Source: a virus. Taken from it: a stretch of 21,260 nt of DNA. The notes under the pieces are model-generated. The model was not told the origin of the DNA and did not search any database. It saw only the letters and a program-made list of their open reading frames with translations. The position numbers and the translations under genes were made by a program. Positions 14,049-21,260 of the stretch are shown piece by piece. The stretch lies in the IMG/VR virus record IMGVR_UViG_3300025449_000065, positions 1-21,260 of that record; one strand, given 5' to 3'. Every line of letters starts with the position of its first letter. Within the stretch, counting starts at the first letter, position 1.

Positions 14049-15899
14049 ATGGCAGACCCAAAAGGCAATTTGCCTACAGAAGAATTAGATCAAGCTGATA
14101 CCGAAGCGGCAACACCTTCTGCTGCTGGAGCGCTTCCTGGTGCAGGTGCTACCGTTAAAGTAACACCAGGTAAAGGTAGTAATATTTCTGTTCCTGGTGC
14201 TACTTCTATGGATGAAGCACAAACTATGGCTGTCTTGGATCGCTTGCAAAAGTTTGTGGATGAAAAAGACACCAATAAAGGCATTATCAATCCATTGATG
14301 AAAGGTTTAAATCTTGGCTATGCTACTACATACGGCCCAGATGCTTTCCAACGTGCCCAAGCACAATACGATTTACAAGATAAAGATGTACAAAATACAC
14401 TAGCCACTATGGGTAGTTTGGCATCTAGCTTGTCACAAAACAAAGCGTTTTTGCAAGCCGCTAACACAGCCCCTGGAGGCGGTGGTGCGGCTGGTGCAGG
14501 AGCAACAGGCCCTGGTAGCACAATGCAAATGCAAGGCACACAGCTTTCCCCTATTGATACTATCATTGCCGGTTTACCTCCAACGTTGCAAGAACAAGCT
14601 CAAATCTATAAAAAGATGGGCACCCGTGCTGGCTACGATGAAATTATGAAAATGGGTCGTGAATACGAAACTAAAGGTCGTACTAGTGAATCTAAGAACC
14701 GTGCTGAAATCTTTGCTATGCCAGAAGGCCCAGAAAAAGATATCGCTATGCAAGAGTTCTTTAGCAAAGCATACCAGCCTGTTTCTACCTTTCAAGGTGG
14801 TTTCGAAAGCAAAACAAGTGGCGCTGGCGCTGCACGTGGTGCTGGATATGGTGGCTCTAATTTGGGCAACATGCGTCCACCGGGTCAAAGCACTGGTTTC
14901 CAACAAGGTATGGCTCCTGCGGATGATTTAGCACGTATTGATAATAATCTTAAGTCATACGGGGATAAAGGTATTAACACTTTAAGTGGTGTTATTAGCC
15001 GTTGGTCTCCTCCAAACGAAAACGATACTCCAACTTTAATTAACAACGCTTCTAAATTTCTTGGTATTGACCCCAATCAAAAAATTGATTTGTCAAACCC
15101 CGCAGTTCGGCAAGCTATTAGTACTGCTATTATTAAACAAGAAGGTAACCTGCCTAAGGTGTTTAGCACCCCTGGTAGAGGAACACCAACTGGTATCCCA
15201 TCTGGTACTGTTGAAGGTGCTAAGTACCAAACTGAACAGTTGGTACAGCAAAACAATATGGATCGTGAAGCGATTGTTAAGCCACTGCGTGAAACACAGC
15301 AAAAGAATTTAGCGTTGCCATCACAGATTGATAGCACGTTGGCTACAGTTGAAAAAGGTAAGTTTGGACCTGGTACTGGTTTGCGTAAATTTGCTTTGGA
15401 AACAGAAGGCATGTTTACCAACTTAAGCAAGAAAGAACTCAAAGAACTTACAGACTCTAGAACATTAGAATCCACAGCTAAGAAACTTATTTTGTCAGAT
15501 GCAAAAGGTTCTTTACCAGGTTCGTTCTCTGACTCTGACCGTGCATACATTGATAGCACTGGTGCAAGCATTAACGATCCTAAAGACTTTATTAAAGCCA
15601 CACTGCAGCTCAAAAAGGCTTCTATCCTTGCTAACAATGATTTGGCTAACTACCTTAGCAAACCTGAGAACTCTGGTCGTATTGCTGAAGCATACCAACA
15701 ATATCAAGACGAAGGTCGTGGTATGAAGATTTTGCGTGAAAATGCTCCGACATTATTTAAGTATGAAAAGAAAGCCGCCCCTACTGAAAATAAAGCACCT
15801 ACAACAGTTCACACAGATGACGCAGCACGTGCTTGGTTGGCTCAAAACCCAAATCATCCTAAAGCAGCAGCAGTAAGAAAATCTTTAGAAGGTAAATAA
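14049..15899 (+). CDS. Internal virion protein with putative murein-degrading domain
   Basis: A 616-residue protein. The N-terminal 290 residues are Ala/Gly-rich with helical parts and a Gly-rich linker. Residues about 292-370 contain NNLKSYGDKGINTLSGVISR, RWSPPNENDTPTLINNASKF and IIKQEGNLP. This matches a domain I know from other phage virion proteins, usually written as '(I/V)NT(I/V)xGIISRWAPPxEND ... HENG', thought to be lysozyme-like. Here the usual His before the Glu (E365) is Gln, so activity is uncertain. The C-terminal half is a long helical region (TLATVEKGKFGPGTG onward) with few hydrophobic stretches. It probably helps the ejected DNA pass the cell wall. Its stop overlaps the next start (TAATG). 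Confidence 0.62.
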   Translation: MADPKGNLPTEELDQADTEAATPSAAGALPGAGATVKVTPGKGSNISVPGATSMDEAQTMAVLDRLQKFVDEKDTNKGIINPLMKGLNLGYATTYGPDAFQRAQAQYDLQDKDVQNTLATMGSLASSLSQNKAFLQAANTAPGGGGAAGAGATGPGSTMQMQGTQLSPIDTIIAGLPPTLQEQAQIYKKMGTRAGYDEIMKMGREYETKGRTSESKNRAEIFAMPEGPEKDIAMQEFFSKAYQPVSTFQGGFESKTSGAGAARGAGYGGSNLGNMRPPGQSTGFQQGMAPADDLARIDNNLKSYGDKGINTLSGVISRWSPPNENDTPTLINNASKFLGIDPNQKIDLSNPAVRQAISTAIIKQEGNLPKVFSTPGRGTPTGIPSGTVEGAKYQTEQLVQQNNMDREAIVKPLRETQQKNLALPSQIDSTLATVEKGKFGPGTGLRKFALETEGMFTNLSKKELKELTDSRTLESTAKKLILSDAKGSLPGSFSDSDRAYIDSTGASINDPKDFIKATLQLKKASILANNDLANYLSKPENSGRIAEAYQQYQDEGRGMKILRENAPTLFKYEKKAAPTENKAPTTVHTDDAARAWLAQNPNHPKAAAVRKSLEGK

Positions 15900-18112
15900 T
15901 GGCTGATTTTAATCCAGATGAGTACATCGCCCAAAAAAGCGGTGACTTTAATCCTGATGAGTACATTGCTCAAAAAGGCAAAGTAACAGTAGAGGCTGCT
16001 CCAGAAGAAGAAAAACCAAGTAGCCTACCAAAGCTAGGTACTTGGAAAGATGCTGCTAAATCTGCAGAACGTATGGCTATTGCTGTAGCTAAGCCACCTG
16101 CAGCTATTGCAGAGTATCTTGGTTGGGGTGCTCCTGCTAAACAACTCTTGGCCCGTGATGAACAGCTTAGAGAAGAAACTGGACTTGGTGGTTCGTTGTC
16201 CAGTTTGGCTGGTGATGTTCTTGGTTATATGATGCCAGCTAAAGCTATTTCTACTGGCGTACAAGCTGCAAAGACAATTCCTAAAGTAGCAGAATTAACT
16301 GCTAAAATTCCACAAGCATTAGAAGCTGTCCCAGCTCTTAATAGGATTGTTCAAAATCCATACGCTCAAGCATCCGCAACCGGCGCTGGCGCAACACTAT
16401 TAAACCCAGCTGGTAAAGATATCACTGAGGAAGGATTTGGTGAAGAACGTGCTAAGCAAGCTATTACTGGCGCTGTTGCTGGTCCTGTATTGGCTGGTGC
16501 AGCTAAAGGATTTAGCAATGTATTAGATCCGCAGCTCAAGCGTTTGGCTGAACTTAGAGCTAAGGGTATTGATACTGATGCGCTAATCAAGGGCGACTCT
16601 ACACTAGGTCAGATTCTAGGTGGTGGTACACAAGCAGTTGAAAACTTCTTAAAGGTATTCCCATTTAGCGGTCTTAAAAAGGCTACTGAAAAGGGTGACG
16701 TAAACCTTAAGAACCTAACTACTGCTAGAAACGATATCACTAAACAGACAGCTCAAGAAGCTACTGATGATATTACTAGAACTATCGACCAAGATATTGC
16801 TAAACAAAAAGCAGCGTTAAACTTTAAGAACACAGCTTTAGACCAAGGACATAGAAACCTGGTACAGCAGGAAAACCAAGCCTTAGCAGATGAAGTTAGT
16901 GGTTATAGCCACCCCGTTATTAACCGCGCATTGGCTCCGATTGGCCATGAATTACCAGCTGGTGTTAAAGGTACAGAAGCAGTTGATTGGGCTACTAATA
17001 AAGTATCTCAGGGCTACCAAGATACTCTTAAAGATATCGGTAAAATTCCATTTGCAAAAGTGCACAAAGATGATATCTCATCATTCTTAGACCCCAAAAA
17101 CTTAAAACAATTTGATTTAACCCCCGCATTTAAAGAAAGACTTGCCGCAGACGTAGCAGATCTTACATCTGCGGCAGGTAGTGCTCGTACATTACCAGCT
17201 ACCGTATGGCAAGCCAAGTTACAGAAGTTGGGCGATAAAGCCTATTCAATTCGTAATGAAGCAGACAACAAGTTTGAAAAAGGTGAATACGCTAAGGCTT
17301 TGTTAGAGCTCAAAGACAAGTGGATGAAAATGATGGAAGATGCTTCTGGCAACACCAACATCCGTAAGCTCAACGAAGCCCATTCATTGTTGCAAGCTCC
17401 TATCCGTGCTTCTACACACCTTAAGACTATGCTTGAAGGCGGAGACTTTAAACCAGAAACTTTGGTTGCTGCATTTAAATCTGAGATGCCACAAAAGCGT
17501 TTTGCTAAAGCACAAGATGAGTATGTTCAAGACGCTATTAAAAAGTATCAAGAAATTGCCAAACGTAAGGCTGCATTAAAATCGGCACAAGAGCAACGGG
17601 CACTTGATTTAGAATCTGTTAAGGGCACTAATAAACAGGCGCACGATGATTTTGTTTCTCGTATGCAAGAAGCTGAAACAAAAGCTACCCGCAACGTAGC
17701 ACAGCAATCTGCTAAGACTCAAGAGCAATTAAACGAGTTAGTTGGTGGTATTCATAAAGAAGGTTTACCAAGTGGCATTCTAAACAAATTAGGATACGTA
17801 TTGGCGGCTGCTCCAGCGGCTCGTATTGTTAGTGGTGCTGGTAGCTTTATGGGTGTTCCGGGTGCTGGCTTAGCTGCTTCTGCTTTGAACTGGCCTGCTA
17901 TTGGTGCTGCCGCAGTTGGCCCACTGACACGCTTAGGCTATACATCACAACAGCAAGCGCTTAAAAAGCTAGCAACAGCCCCACGCTCCGAAGAGATGAA
18001 AGCTGCTGCTCAGCAGATTAGACAAAACCTACCACAGATTGGTGGGCTTGGTGGTTACTTAAAAGCAAGAACCGGCGAAGGTTACGCACCGGACGAAGGC
18101 GAAGAAGAGTAA
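15899..18112 (+). CDS. Large helical ejection-protein candidate with N-terminal duplicated motif
   Basis: A 737-residue protein. The first 28 residues contain DFNPDEYIAQK twice in tandem (3-13 and 16-26). Motifs of this FDPDxY(L/I)A type occur at the N-terminus of other phage internal proteins and may be a docking signal. Then come amphipathic helices (about 85-205), a charged helical body (about 240-630, rich in Lys/Gln/Glu, coiled-coil-like) and a C-terminal hydrophobic region (about 631-685, YVLAAAPAARIVSGAGSFMG, LAASALNWPAIGAAAVGPL) that could insert in a membrane. The acidic tail ends DEGEEE. Last gene of the plus-strand operon; its stop touches the stop of the opposing polymerase gene. 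Role as part of a trans-envelope DNA channel is inference. Confidence 0.62.
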   Translation: MADFNPDEYIAQKSGDFNPDEYIAQKGKVTVEAAPEEEKPSSLPKLGTWKDAAKSAERMAIAVAKPPAAIAEYLGWGAPAKQLLARDEQLREETGLGGSLSSLAGDVLGYMMPAKAISTGVQAAKTIPKVAELTAKIPQALEAVPALNRIVQNPYAQASATGAGATLLNPAGKDITEEGFGEERAKQAITGAVAGPVLAGAAKGFSNVLDPQLKRLAELRAKGIDTDALIKGDSTLGQILGGGTQAVENFLKVFPFSGLKKATEKGDVNLKNLTTARNDITKQTAQEATDDITRTIDQDIAKQKAALNFKNTALDQGHRNLVQQENQALADEVSGYSHPVINRALAPIGHELPAGVKGTEAVDWATNKVSQGYQDTLKDIGKIPFAKVHKDDISSFLDPKNLKQFDLTPAFKERLAADVADLTSAAGSARTLPATVWQAKLQKLGDKAYSIRNEADNKFEKGEYAKALLELKDKWMKMMEDASGNTNIRKLNEAHSLLQAPIRASTHLKTMLEGGDFKPETLVAAFKSEMPQKRFAKAQDEYVQDAIKKYQEIAKRKAALKSAQEQRALDLESVKGTNKQAHDDFVSRMQEAETKATRNVAQQSAKTQEQLNELVGGIHKEGLPSGILNKLGYVLAAAPAARIVSGAGSFMGVPGAGLAASALNWPAIGAAAVGPLTRLGYTSQQQALKKLATAPRSEEMKAAAQQIRQNLPQIGGLGGYLKARTGEGYAPDEGEEE
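15905..15982 (+). repeat. Two tandem 39-base units encoding DFNPDEYIAQK
   Basis: Units 15905-15943 and 15944-15982. Over the 33 bases encoding the 11 shared residues there are four differences (GAT/GAC, CCA/CCT, ATC/ATT, GCC/GCT), all silent. The peptide is therefore likely under selection in both copies. Confidence 0.85.
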
Positions 18113-20041
18113 TTACTTTCTATAGCGTTTAGAAATCCAACCTTCCGCAGCTAGCGGAAAGTCTGGTGCCCAGGCTGGTGGAGTAACCATAATACTGGTT
18201 ACATCTGCCAGCGCTTTATCCGCATTACCCTCATCAACTAGGAGTAACACCTCGTCATGGATAGAGTTGATAATGTTATAACCAGCTCCCTCGAGAGCTA
18301 TCATAGCAAACGCCAAGAAATCGCGAGCCGTACCCTGAACAGCACTTTGGAAAATACTACTTCCAATCAGGGGATTTCTACTCCACTGCCGTATGTAAGT
18401 GTTTTGGGAGTGGACAGTAACTCCAACCTTTTGACTACCCCATGGTGTGGTGAGCAACTCGAGCTCTGGCCTTTGCCAACAGATGAGACGCTTACTGGGT
18501 AACTGCATCCACAATGTATCTTTAGCACACTTAATCACAATCTTCCCACCAGCCATATAAGGAACCCCTGGGTTCTCTACAGCTTGGATTGCGGAAGTCT
18601 CGCACATCCCCCACAAAGCCTTAACACGTGAGTAGGCGGCACGATAGTTATCTACCGCATTTTTTGCTTGTCTTTCCGAGATTTGCACTCCCATCCCCTC
18701 AGCGTATTTGACAAGTCCTTTAGCCCCTTGTCCGAACATCGCTCCAAGAACTGCCGATTTGGATATCTGCCGTTGATCTTTTGTAACTTCATCATAAGGT
18801 ACGTGATATAAAGATTCCGAAGCAAATACTTTATACTCATCTAATCCCTTTCTAAACAGTTCTACTTTATCTTTTTGCCCAGCCAGCCAGACGCCAACTC
18901 GGTTTTCAATTGAGCTAAAATCCACATCAACGAAGGTCTTGCAGTTTGGAGCTTTAATTGCTGATCTAACGAGGGAGGAGAGTTCTGACATATTCCCCAT
19001 TCTTTTACCAAATACTTGTGGTATTGCCACCTCAATTGCAGCATCTTCCAAAGTGGGACGCGCAATATTCTGTAAATTAAGTCCCCCACGGGACGCCCAG
19101 CGGCCAGTACTAGCGCCATGATATACCAGTGTATTCCGAATCTTTCCTTCATGTTGTATCTCCAACATTTTAGCGTACTTAGCCACGCTAGTTTGGCTTC
19201 CTTCTTGGCGCAGTTCTAATACGCGTTTAATATTTGGGTCTAAGTTAGTATTCACTAACATAGCTGAAACGGTCTTTTCGGTCAGGTCGGCTAAGTCTGC
19301 ACCTTGTGCATTTAACCAACCTAGCAATTTAGCCCTCTCAGATGGCTTAAAACCGGTCAAGGAGACGCATTCAGCGTCGATGGCTGCCTGGGCATCATCC
19401 ACAGCTTTGACAGCATTCTGGAGCTCTATAGGGTCCACAGGAACGCCTCTTAAATTAATCCGCTGGGTGAGCTCCCAAACATCTTGTTCGACGGCTGTAA
19501 GGGGCCTTAAATCGCGTCCTAAAGCCATTTCCGTACGAACGTCCTGTGCGCAGTATGCAAACAGTTCCGCCATGAGTTCTGGGTCTTCGTTAAAGGTTCC
19601 GTCTTTCTGTGGCTTGCATAGCTTTTGGATTAACTTGCGACCAGTGGTATCTTTAAGATGTTCTGAGTTCATAAACAGGGCGGCATCTTCCAAGGCCTGT
19701 GGGATGTTGTTTGCTGCAGCTACTGCCATAGTATCTATTACTTGGGTCAGCTTTAATGGAGGCCAGCCGTACTTAGGCACACAGACGCAGCTCCAGATGG
19801 CGTACTCGAACATGGCGTTCCAAGCTGCAATTTTGCCGCCGTTCTTGACGTGAGCCAACAAAAACATTAGGTCTTCGTTTGACGGATCAACTCGAGGTTT
19901 TGTAACAACTACGGAATCTGTTGTTGGGTTGCCGAACGCAATACACAACACTTCTGTTGTGTCGTCGTTGGCGTAGATGTCTAGACCACGGTCAGGAAGG
20001 TCAATAGCTGAACGGGTTTCAAAGTCGATTGAGTAAATCAT
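18113..20041 (-). CDS. polA: Family A DNA polymerase with 3'-5' exonuclease
   Basis: A 642-residue replicative polymerase without a 5'-3' nuclease, as in T7-type phages. Exonuclease motifs: IDFET (D6, E8), WNAMFEYAIW (N75, E79) and YCAQD (Y163, D167). Polymerase: GASTGRWASRGGLNLQN (309-325), motif A VDVDFSSIENR (D374, E379), motif B RQISKSAVLGAMFGQG (R424, K428, L432, F436) and motif C SIHDEV (H595, D596, E597). L432 is in the place of E. coli Pol I Phe762, the Leu762 type frequent among environmental phages; F436 replaces the usual Tyr766. AGGAG lies 7 bases before the ATG. It follows a terminator and a possible promoter and converges with the virion operon. Confidence 0.95.
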   Translation of the reverse strand: MIYSIDFETRSAIDLPDRGLDIYANDDTTEVLCIAFGNPTTDSVVVTKPRVDPSNEDLMFLLAHVKNGGKIAAWNAMFEYAIWSCVCVPKYGWPPLKLTQVIDTMAVAAANNIPQALEDAALFMNSEHLKDTTGRKLIQKLCKPQKDGTFNEDPELMAELFAYCAQDVRTEMALGRDLRPLTAVEQDVWELTQRINLRGVPVDPIELQNAVKAVDDAQAAIDAECVSLTGFKPSERAKLLGWLNAQGADLADLTEKTVSAMLVNTNLDPNIKRVLELRQEGSQTSVAKYAKMLEIQHEGKIRNTLVYHGASTGRWASRGGLNLQNIARPTLEDAAIEVAIPQVFGKRMGNMSELSSLVRSAIKAPNCKTFVDVDFSSIENRVGVWLAGQKDKVELFRKGLDEYKVFASESLYHVPYDEVTKDQRQISKSAVLGAMFGQGAKGLVKYAEGMGVQISERQAKNAVDNYRAAYSRVKALWGMCETSAIQAVENPGVPYMAGGKIVIKCAKDTLWMQLPSKRLICWQRPELELLTTPWGSQKVGVTVHSQNTYIRQWSRNPLIGSSIFQSAVQGTARDFLAFAMIALEGAGYNIINSIHDEVLLLVDEGNADKALADVTSIMVTPPAWAPDFPLAAEGWISKRYRK

Positions 20042-20059
20042 TTAATGCTCCTAGGGCAA

Positions 20060-20073
20060 GCAGACGTATCTGC
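20060..20073. repeat. Inverted repeat in the polymerase leader
   Basis: GCAGA-CGTA-TCTGC forms a 5-bp stem with a 4-base loop between the possible promoter and the ribosome site of the polymerase gene. It could be an operator or an mRNA hairpin; chance cannot be excluded. Confidence 0.3.
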
Positions 20074-20082
20074 GGAATAAGT

Positions 20083-20111
20083 ATTGTAACATAAAAAAGG
20101 GGCGCTGTACA
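20083..20111 (-). promoter_or_regulatory. Possible sigma-70-type promoter for the polymerase gene
   Basis: On the minus strand TGTACA (4 of 6 to the -35 consensus), a 17-base spacer and TACAAT (5 of 6 to the -10 consensus) precede the polymerase gene, about 41 bases before its ATG. The -35 part lies in the loop of the terminator, so the two signals overlap. The match is moderate. Confidence 0.35.
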
Positions 20112-20120
20112 AGCCGCCCC
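20093..20120 (-). terminator. Rho-independent terminator after the DUF1289 gene
   Basis: On the minus strand GGGGC(G)GCT-TGTAC-AGCGCCCC forms an 8-bp stem with one bulged G and a 5-base loop, followed by TTTTTT. It lies 5 bases after the DUF1289 stop and separates the ribonucleotide reductase unit from the polymerase gene. On the plus strand there is no T-run, so it acts in one direction only. Confidence 0.8.
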
Positions 20121-20125
20121 AAACT

Positions 20126-20320
20126 TCACCACCATGTGAATCTATTTAATACTTCTAACTTTTCATCATTGGACATAACATACCATTTAGAAATCTCCTC
20201 CCTGGTTCGTTTGCATCCTCGACATACATCTTGAGTGTCAAGGGTACAGATTCCGTTACATGGAGATTTAACTTCCACGTCTCCGGCCAGTTCCACAGAT
20301 TTAGTGGAGGGCAAGCCCAT
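20126..20320 (-). CDS. DUF1289 small Cys-rich protein
   Basis: A 64-residue protein with four Cys in the spacing C21-x3-C25-x7-C33-x2-C36, within SPCNGICTLDTQDVCRGCKR, followed by TREEISKWYVMSNDEKLEVL. This is the DUF1289 pattern (SPC-x-x-x-C-x-L-x(6)-C-x-G-C-x-R-T-x-x-E-I-x-x-W-x-x-M). These proteins are thought to bind a metal or Fe-S cluster; their function is not established. The ATG follows the reductase stop by three bases with no good ribosome site, so translation is probably coupled. Its presence directly behind a class II reductase suggests a role near it (metal supply or redox), which is inference. Confidence 0.85.
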   Translation of the reverse strand: MGLPSTKSVELAGDVEVKSPCNGICTLDTQDVCRGCKRTREEISKWYVMSNDEKLEVLNRFTWW

Positions 20321-20323
20321 GGA

Positions 20324-21260
20324 TCAGATTTCACAAGCGCCTGCACTACATGCTAGCTGTTGCGCCCCTTCGACGTTGTCCGTGTTTTCTTTGAAGTCTT
20401 CCCAGTTGATTTTGGGGAGGCTGGCTTTGAGGCTTTCGTAGTCTTCTTGGCTGCACTCTTCGTACGGGGCTTGGCGGTACGTGCCTCCGTCGTACGGGAG
20501 ATAGGAAACTCCGGAAATTTCGCTAAAGTTTTCCCACGTCCAGGCACCGACGGCTGGCCAGTCTTTTTCTTCGACAGAGATTGTGACAGAGGGTTTATGT
20601 TCGCACCAGTAGCGTTGGTAAGTAAGCCAGAGAGATAAGTGGCTAATTGGAGTGACGTCGGATCTAGTGATACCGTCTGGGGCTTTGATTGGAAAACTGA
20701 ACACAACCGTTTGATCAGGTTTGTAAACACATGCTTCATTTGGTATTCCTTGTGAAATTAAAAATTGGGTGAGAGGGTCTTTTTTATCCCCTCTAACTCT
20801 TCGGATGTAGAATTTAGAGTGGCGCGGGTGGATTCCAGAAGCGCTATCAACAAGTTGACTGACTGTTCCGGAGGGTTTAACGCAAGTAATTGCGCTACTC
20901 TTAGGTATTCCAAGCAGTTCTGCAAACTCTTCATTGGCTCTTCTAGCTTCCTCTCTAAGCTCGGTAAGTAATCCATTTAACTCTTCTCCTTGCGTGGTGA
21001 GTAGTGGGTTGTCGTAAATTCCGGTGAGGGAAACACCAAGGAGTCGTTCTTCCTCGGTATTGCGCTGCCACACTTTCCGCAGATAAGGGAACTTTGTGAA
21101 GGTGGCCTGGATTGTACCAAGGATGGAAGCAATCCGCACTTTGCGCATAAGCGTTTCTTTTGTGTCGTCATGGCGTACTACAGCCTCAGTAAGATTACAA
21201 AATTGGTATGGTCTGAGAATGATCTCTGAGCACGGATTAGTTCCGAACTCAAAATTTGGA
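20324..21260 (-). CDS. nrdJ: Class II (B12-dependent) ribonucleoside-triphosphate reductase, C-terminal part
   Basis: The frame runs in from the right edge, so the N-terminal part is missing; ATG 21148 is internal. The visible 311 residues contain GTNPCSEIILRPYQFCN, in which the two Cys are 11 apart, as are the radical Cys408 and Cys419 of Lactobacillus leichmannii reductase, with Glu two after the first Cys as Glu410. Next come RKVRIASILGTIQATFTKFP and NTEEERLLGVSLTGI, typical of this monomeric family. The extreme C-terminus ACSAGACEI keeps two Cys five apart, equivalent to Cys731 and Cys736, which re-reduce the active site. The enzyme makes dNTPs from NTPs with adenosylcobalamin, without oxygen. 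No truncation seen at the C-terminus. Confidence 0.93.
   Translation of the reverse strand, partial: PNFEFGTNPCSEIILRPYQFCNLTEAVVRHDDTKETLMRKVRIASILGTIQATFTKFPYLRKVWQRNTEEERLLGVSLTGIYDNPLLTTQGEELNGLLTELREEARRANEEFAELLGIPKSSAITCVKPSGTVSQLVDSASGIHPRHSKFYIRRVRGDKKDPLTQFLISQGIPNEACVYKPDQTVVFSFPIKAPDGITRSDVTPISHLSLWLTYQRYWCEHKPSVTISVEEKDWPAVGAWTWENFSEISGVSYLPYDGGTYRQAPYEECSQEDYESLKASLPKINWEDFKENTDNVEGAQQLACSAGACEI

Noticed and set aside
15077-15637. 186-codon open frame on the minus strand
   Set aside because: It lies opposite the 616-aa ejection-protein gene, has no ribosome site, reads as Ser/Cys/Leu-rich low-quality sequence, and the plus-strand gene is clearly coding here.
19380-19853. 157-codon open frame on the plus strand
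   Set aside because: It is antisense to the exonuclease part of the polymerase, whose motifs are intact; the translation is Ser/Trp/Cys-rich with no family pattern.
20353-20739. 128-codon Lys/Ser/Thr-rich open frame on the minus strand
   Set aside because: It looks histone-like in composition, but lies in another frame inside the reductase gene, which has a strong family match throughout.
1-21260. CRISPR arrays, tRNA genes, insertion sequences, attachment sites
   Set aside because: No evenly spaced direct repeats, cloverleaf-like sequence, transposase or integrase was found on either strand by reading.

Overview
The window looks like part of the genome of a short-tailed (podovirus-type) phage of a Gram-negative, probably aquatic bacterium. 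The Gram-negative host is inferred from a two-component spanin pair (inner-membrane Rz type plus a lipoprotein Rz1 type). The podovirus assignment rests on an SU10-type head-tail adaptor, a large beta-rich nozzle-like protein and a run of long Ala/Gly/Gln-rich proteins of the kind ejected into the cell, with no tail tube, sheath or baseplate genes. The aquatic guess is weaker: it comes from the Lys/Gly-rich 'FADGG' proteins, the family A DNA polymerase with Leu at the 762-equivalent position, and the vitamin B12-dependent ribonucleotide reductase. No capsid, portal, terminase, integrase, phage RNA polymerase, tRNA, CRISPR or insertion sequence is visible.

Layout. (1) 1-917: the C-terminal end of a tail fibre with a self-cleaving S74 chaperone, then a small DUF7936-like protein. 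(2) 933-2480: a lysis cassette with an XhlA-like coiled-coil membrane protein, a second one-helix membrane protein, a 24-codon remnant-like frame, the spanin with an out-of-frame embedded o-spanin, and a T4-type lysozyme carrying an N-terminal membrane segment. (3) 2552-9212: a very basic Lys/Gly-rich protein, a 56-aa basic protein, a connector/adaptor with a discoidin-like insert, an SU10-type adaptor, a fibre-like protein, a nozzle-like protein and a small unknown protein, closed by a clear terminator. (4) 9276-18112: a GNAT-like small protein and four large putative ejection proteins in a tightly coupled operon (TAATG overlaps). (5) 20324-21260 (minus strand): the C-terminal part of a class II ribonucleotide reductase and a DUF1289 protein, then a terminator and, at 18113-20041, a 3'-5' exonuclease/DNA polymerase. 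The plus-strand virion block and minus-strand replication block converge with stop codons directly abutting at 18112/18113.

How the parts fit. The minus-strand block makes dNTPs and copies DNA. The plus-strand block builds the head-tail connector, nozzle and fibres, fills the head with ejection proteins that would carry DNA across the envelope, and finally lyses the cell through holin, lysozyme and spanin. Three of the few real intergenic gaps on the plus strand (before the lysozyme, before the Lys/Gly-rich gene and before the GNAT-like gene) share a TTTGCATTAKTATA element. I propose it as a phage-specific promoter or operator. I did not find a convincing wholly new system; the shared element, the Lys/Gly-rich protein family and the unusual polymerase motif B are the most interesting leads.
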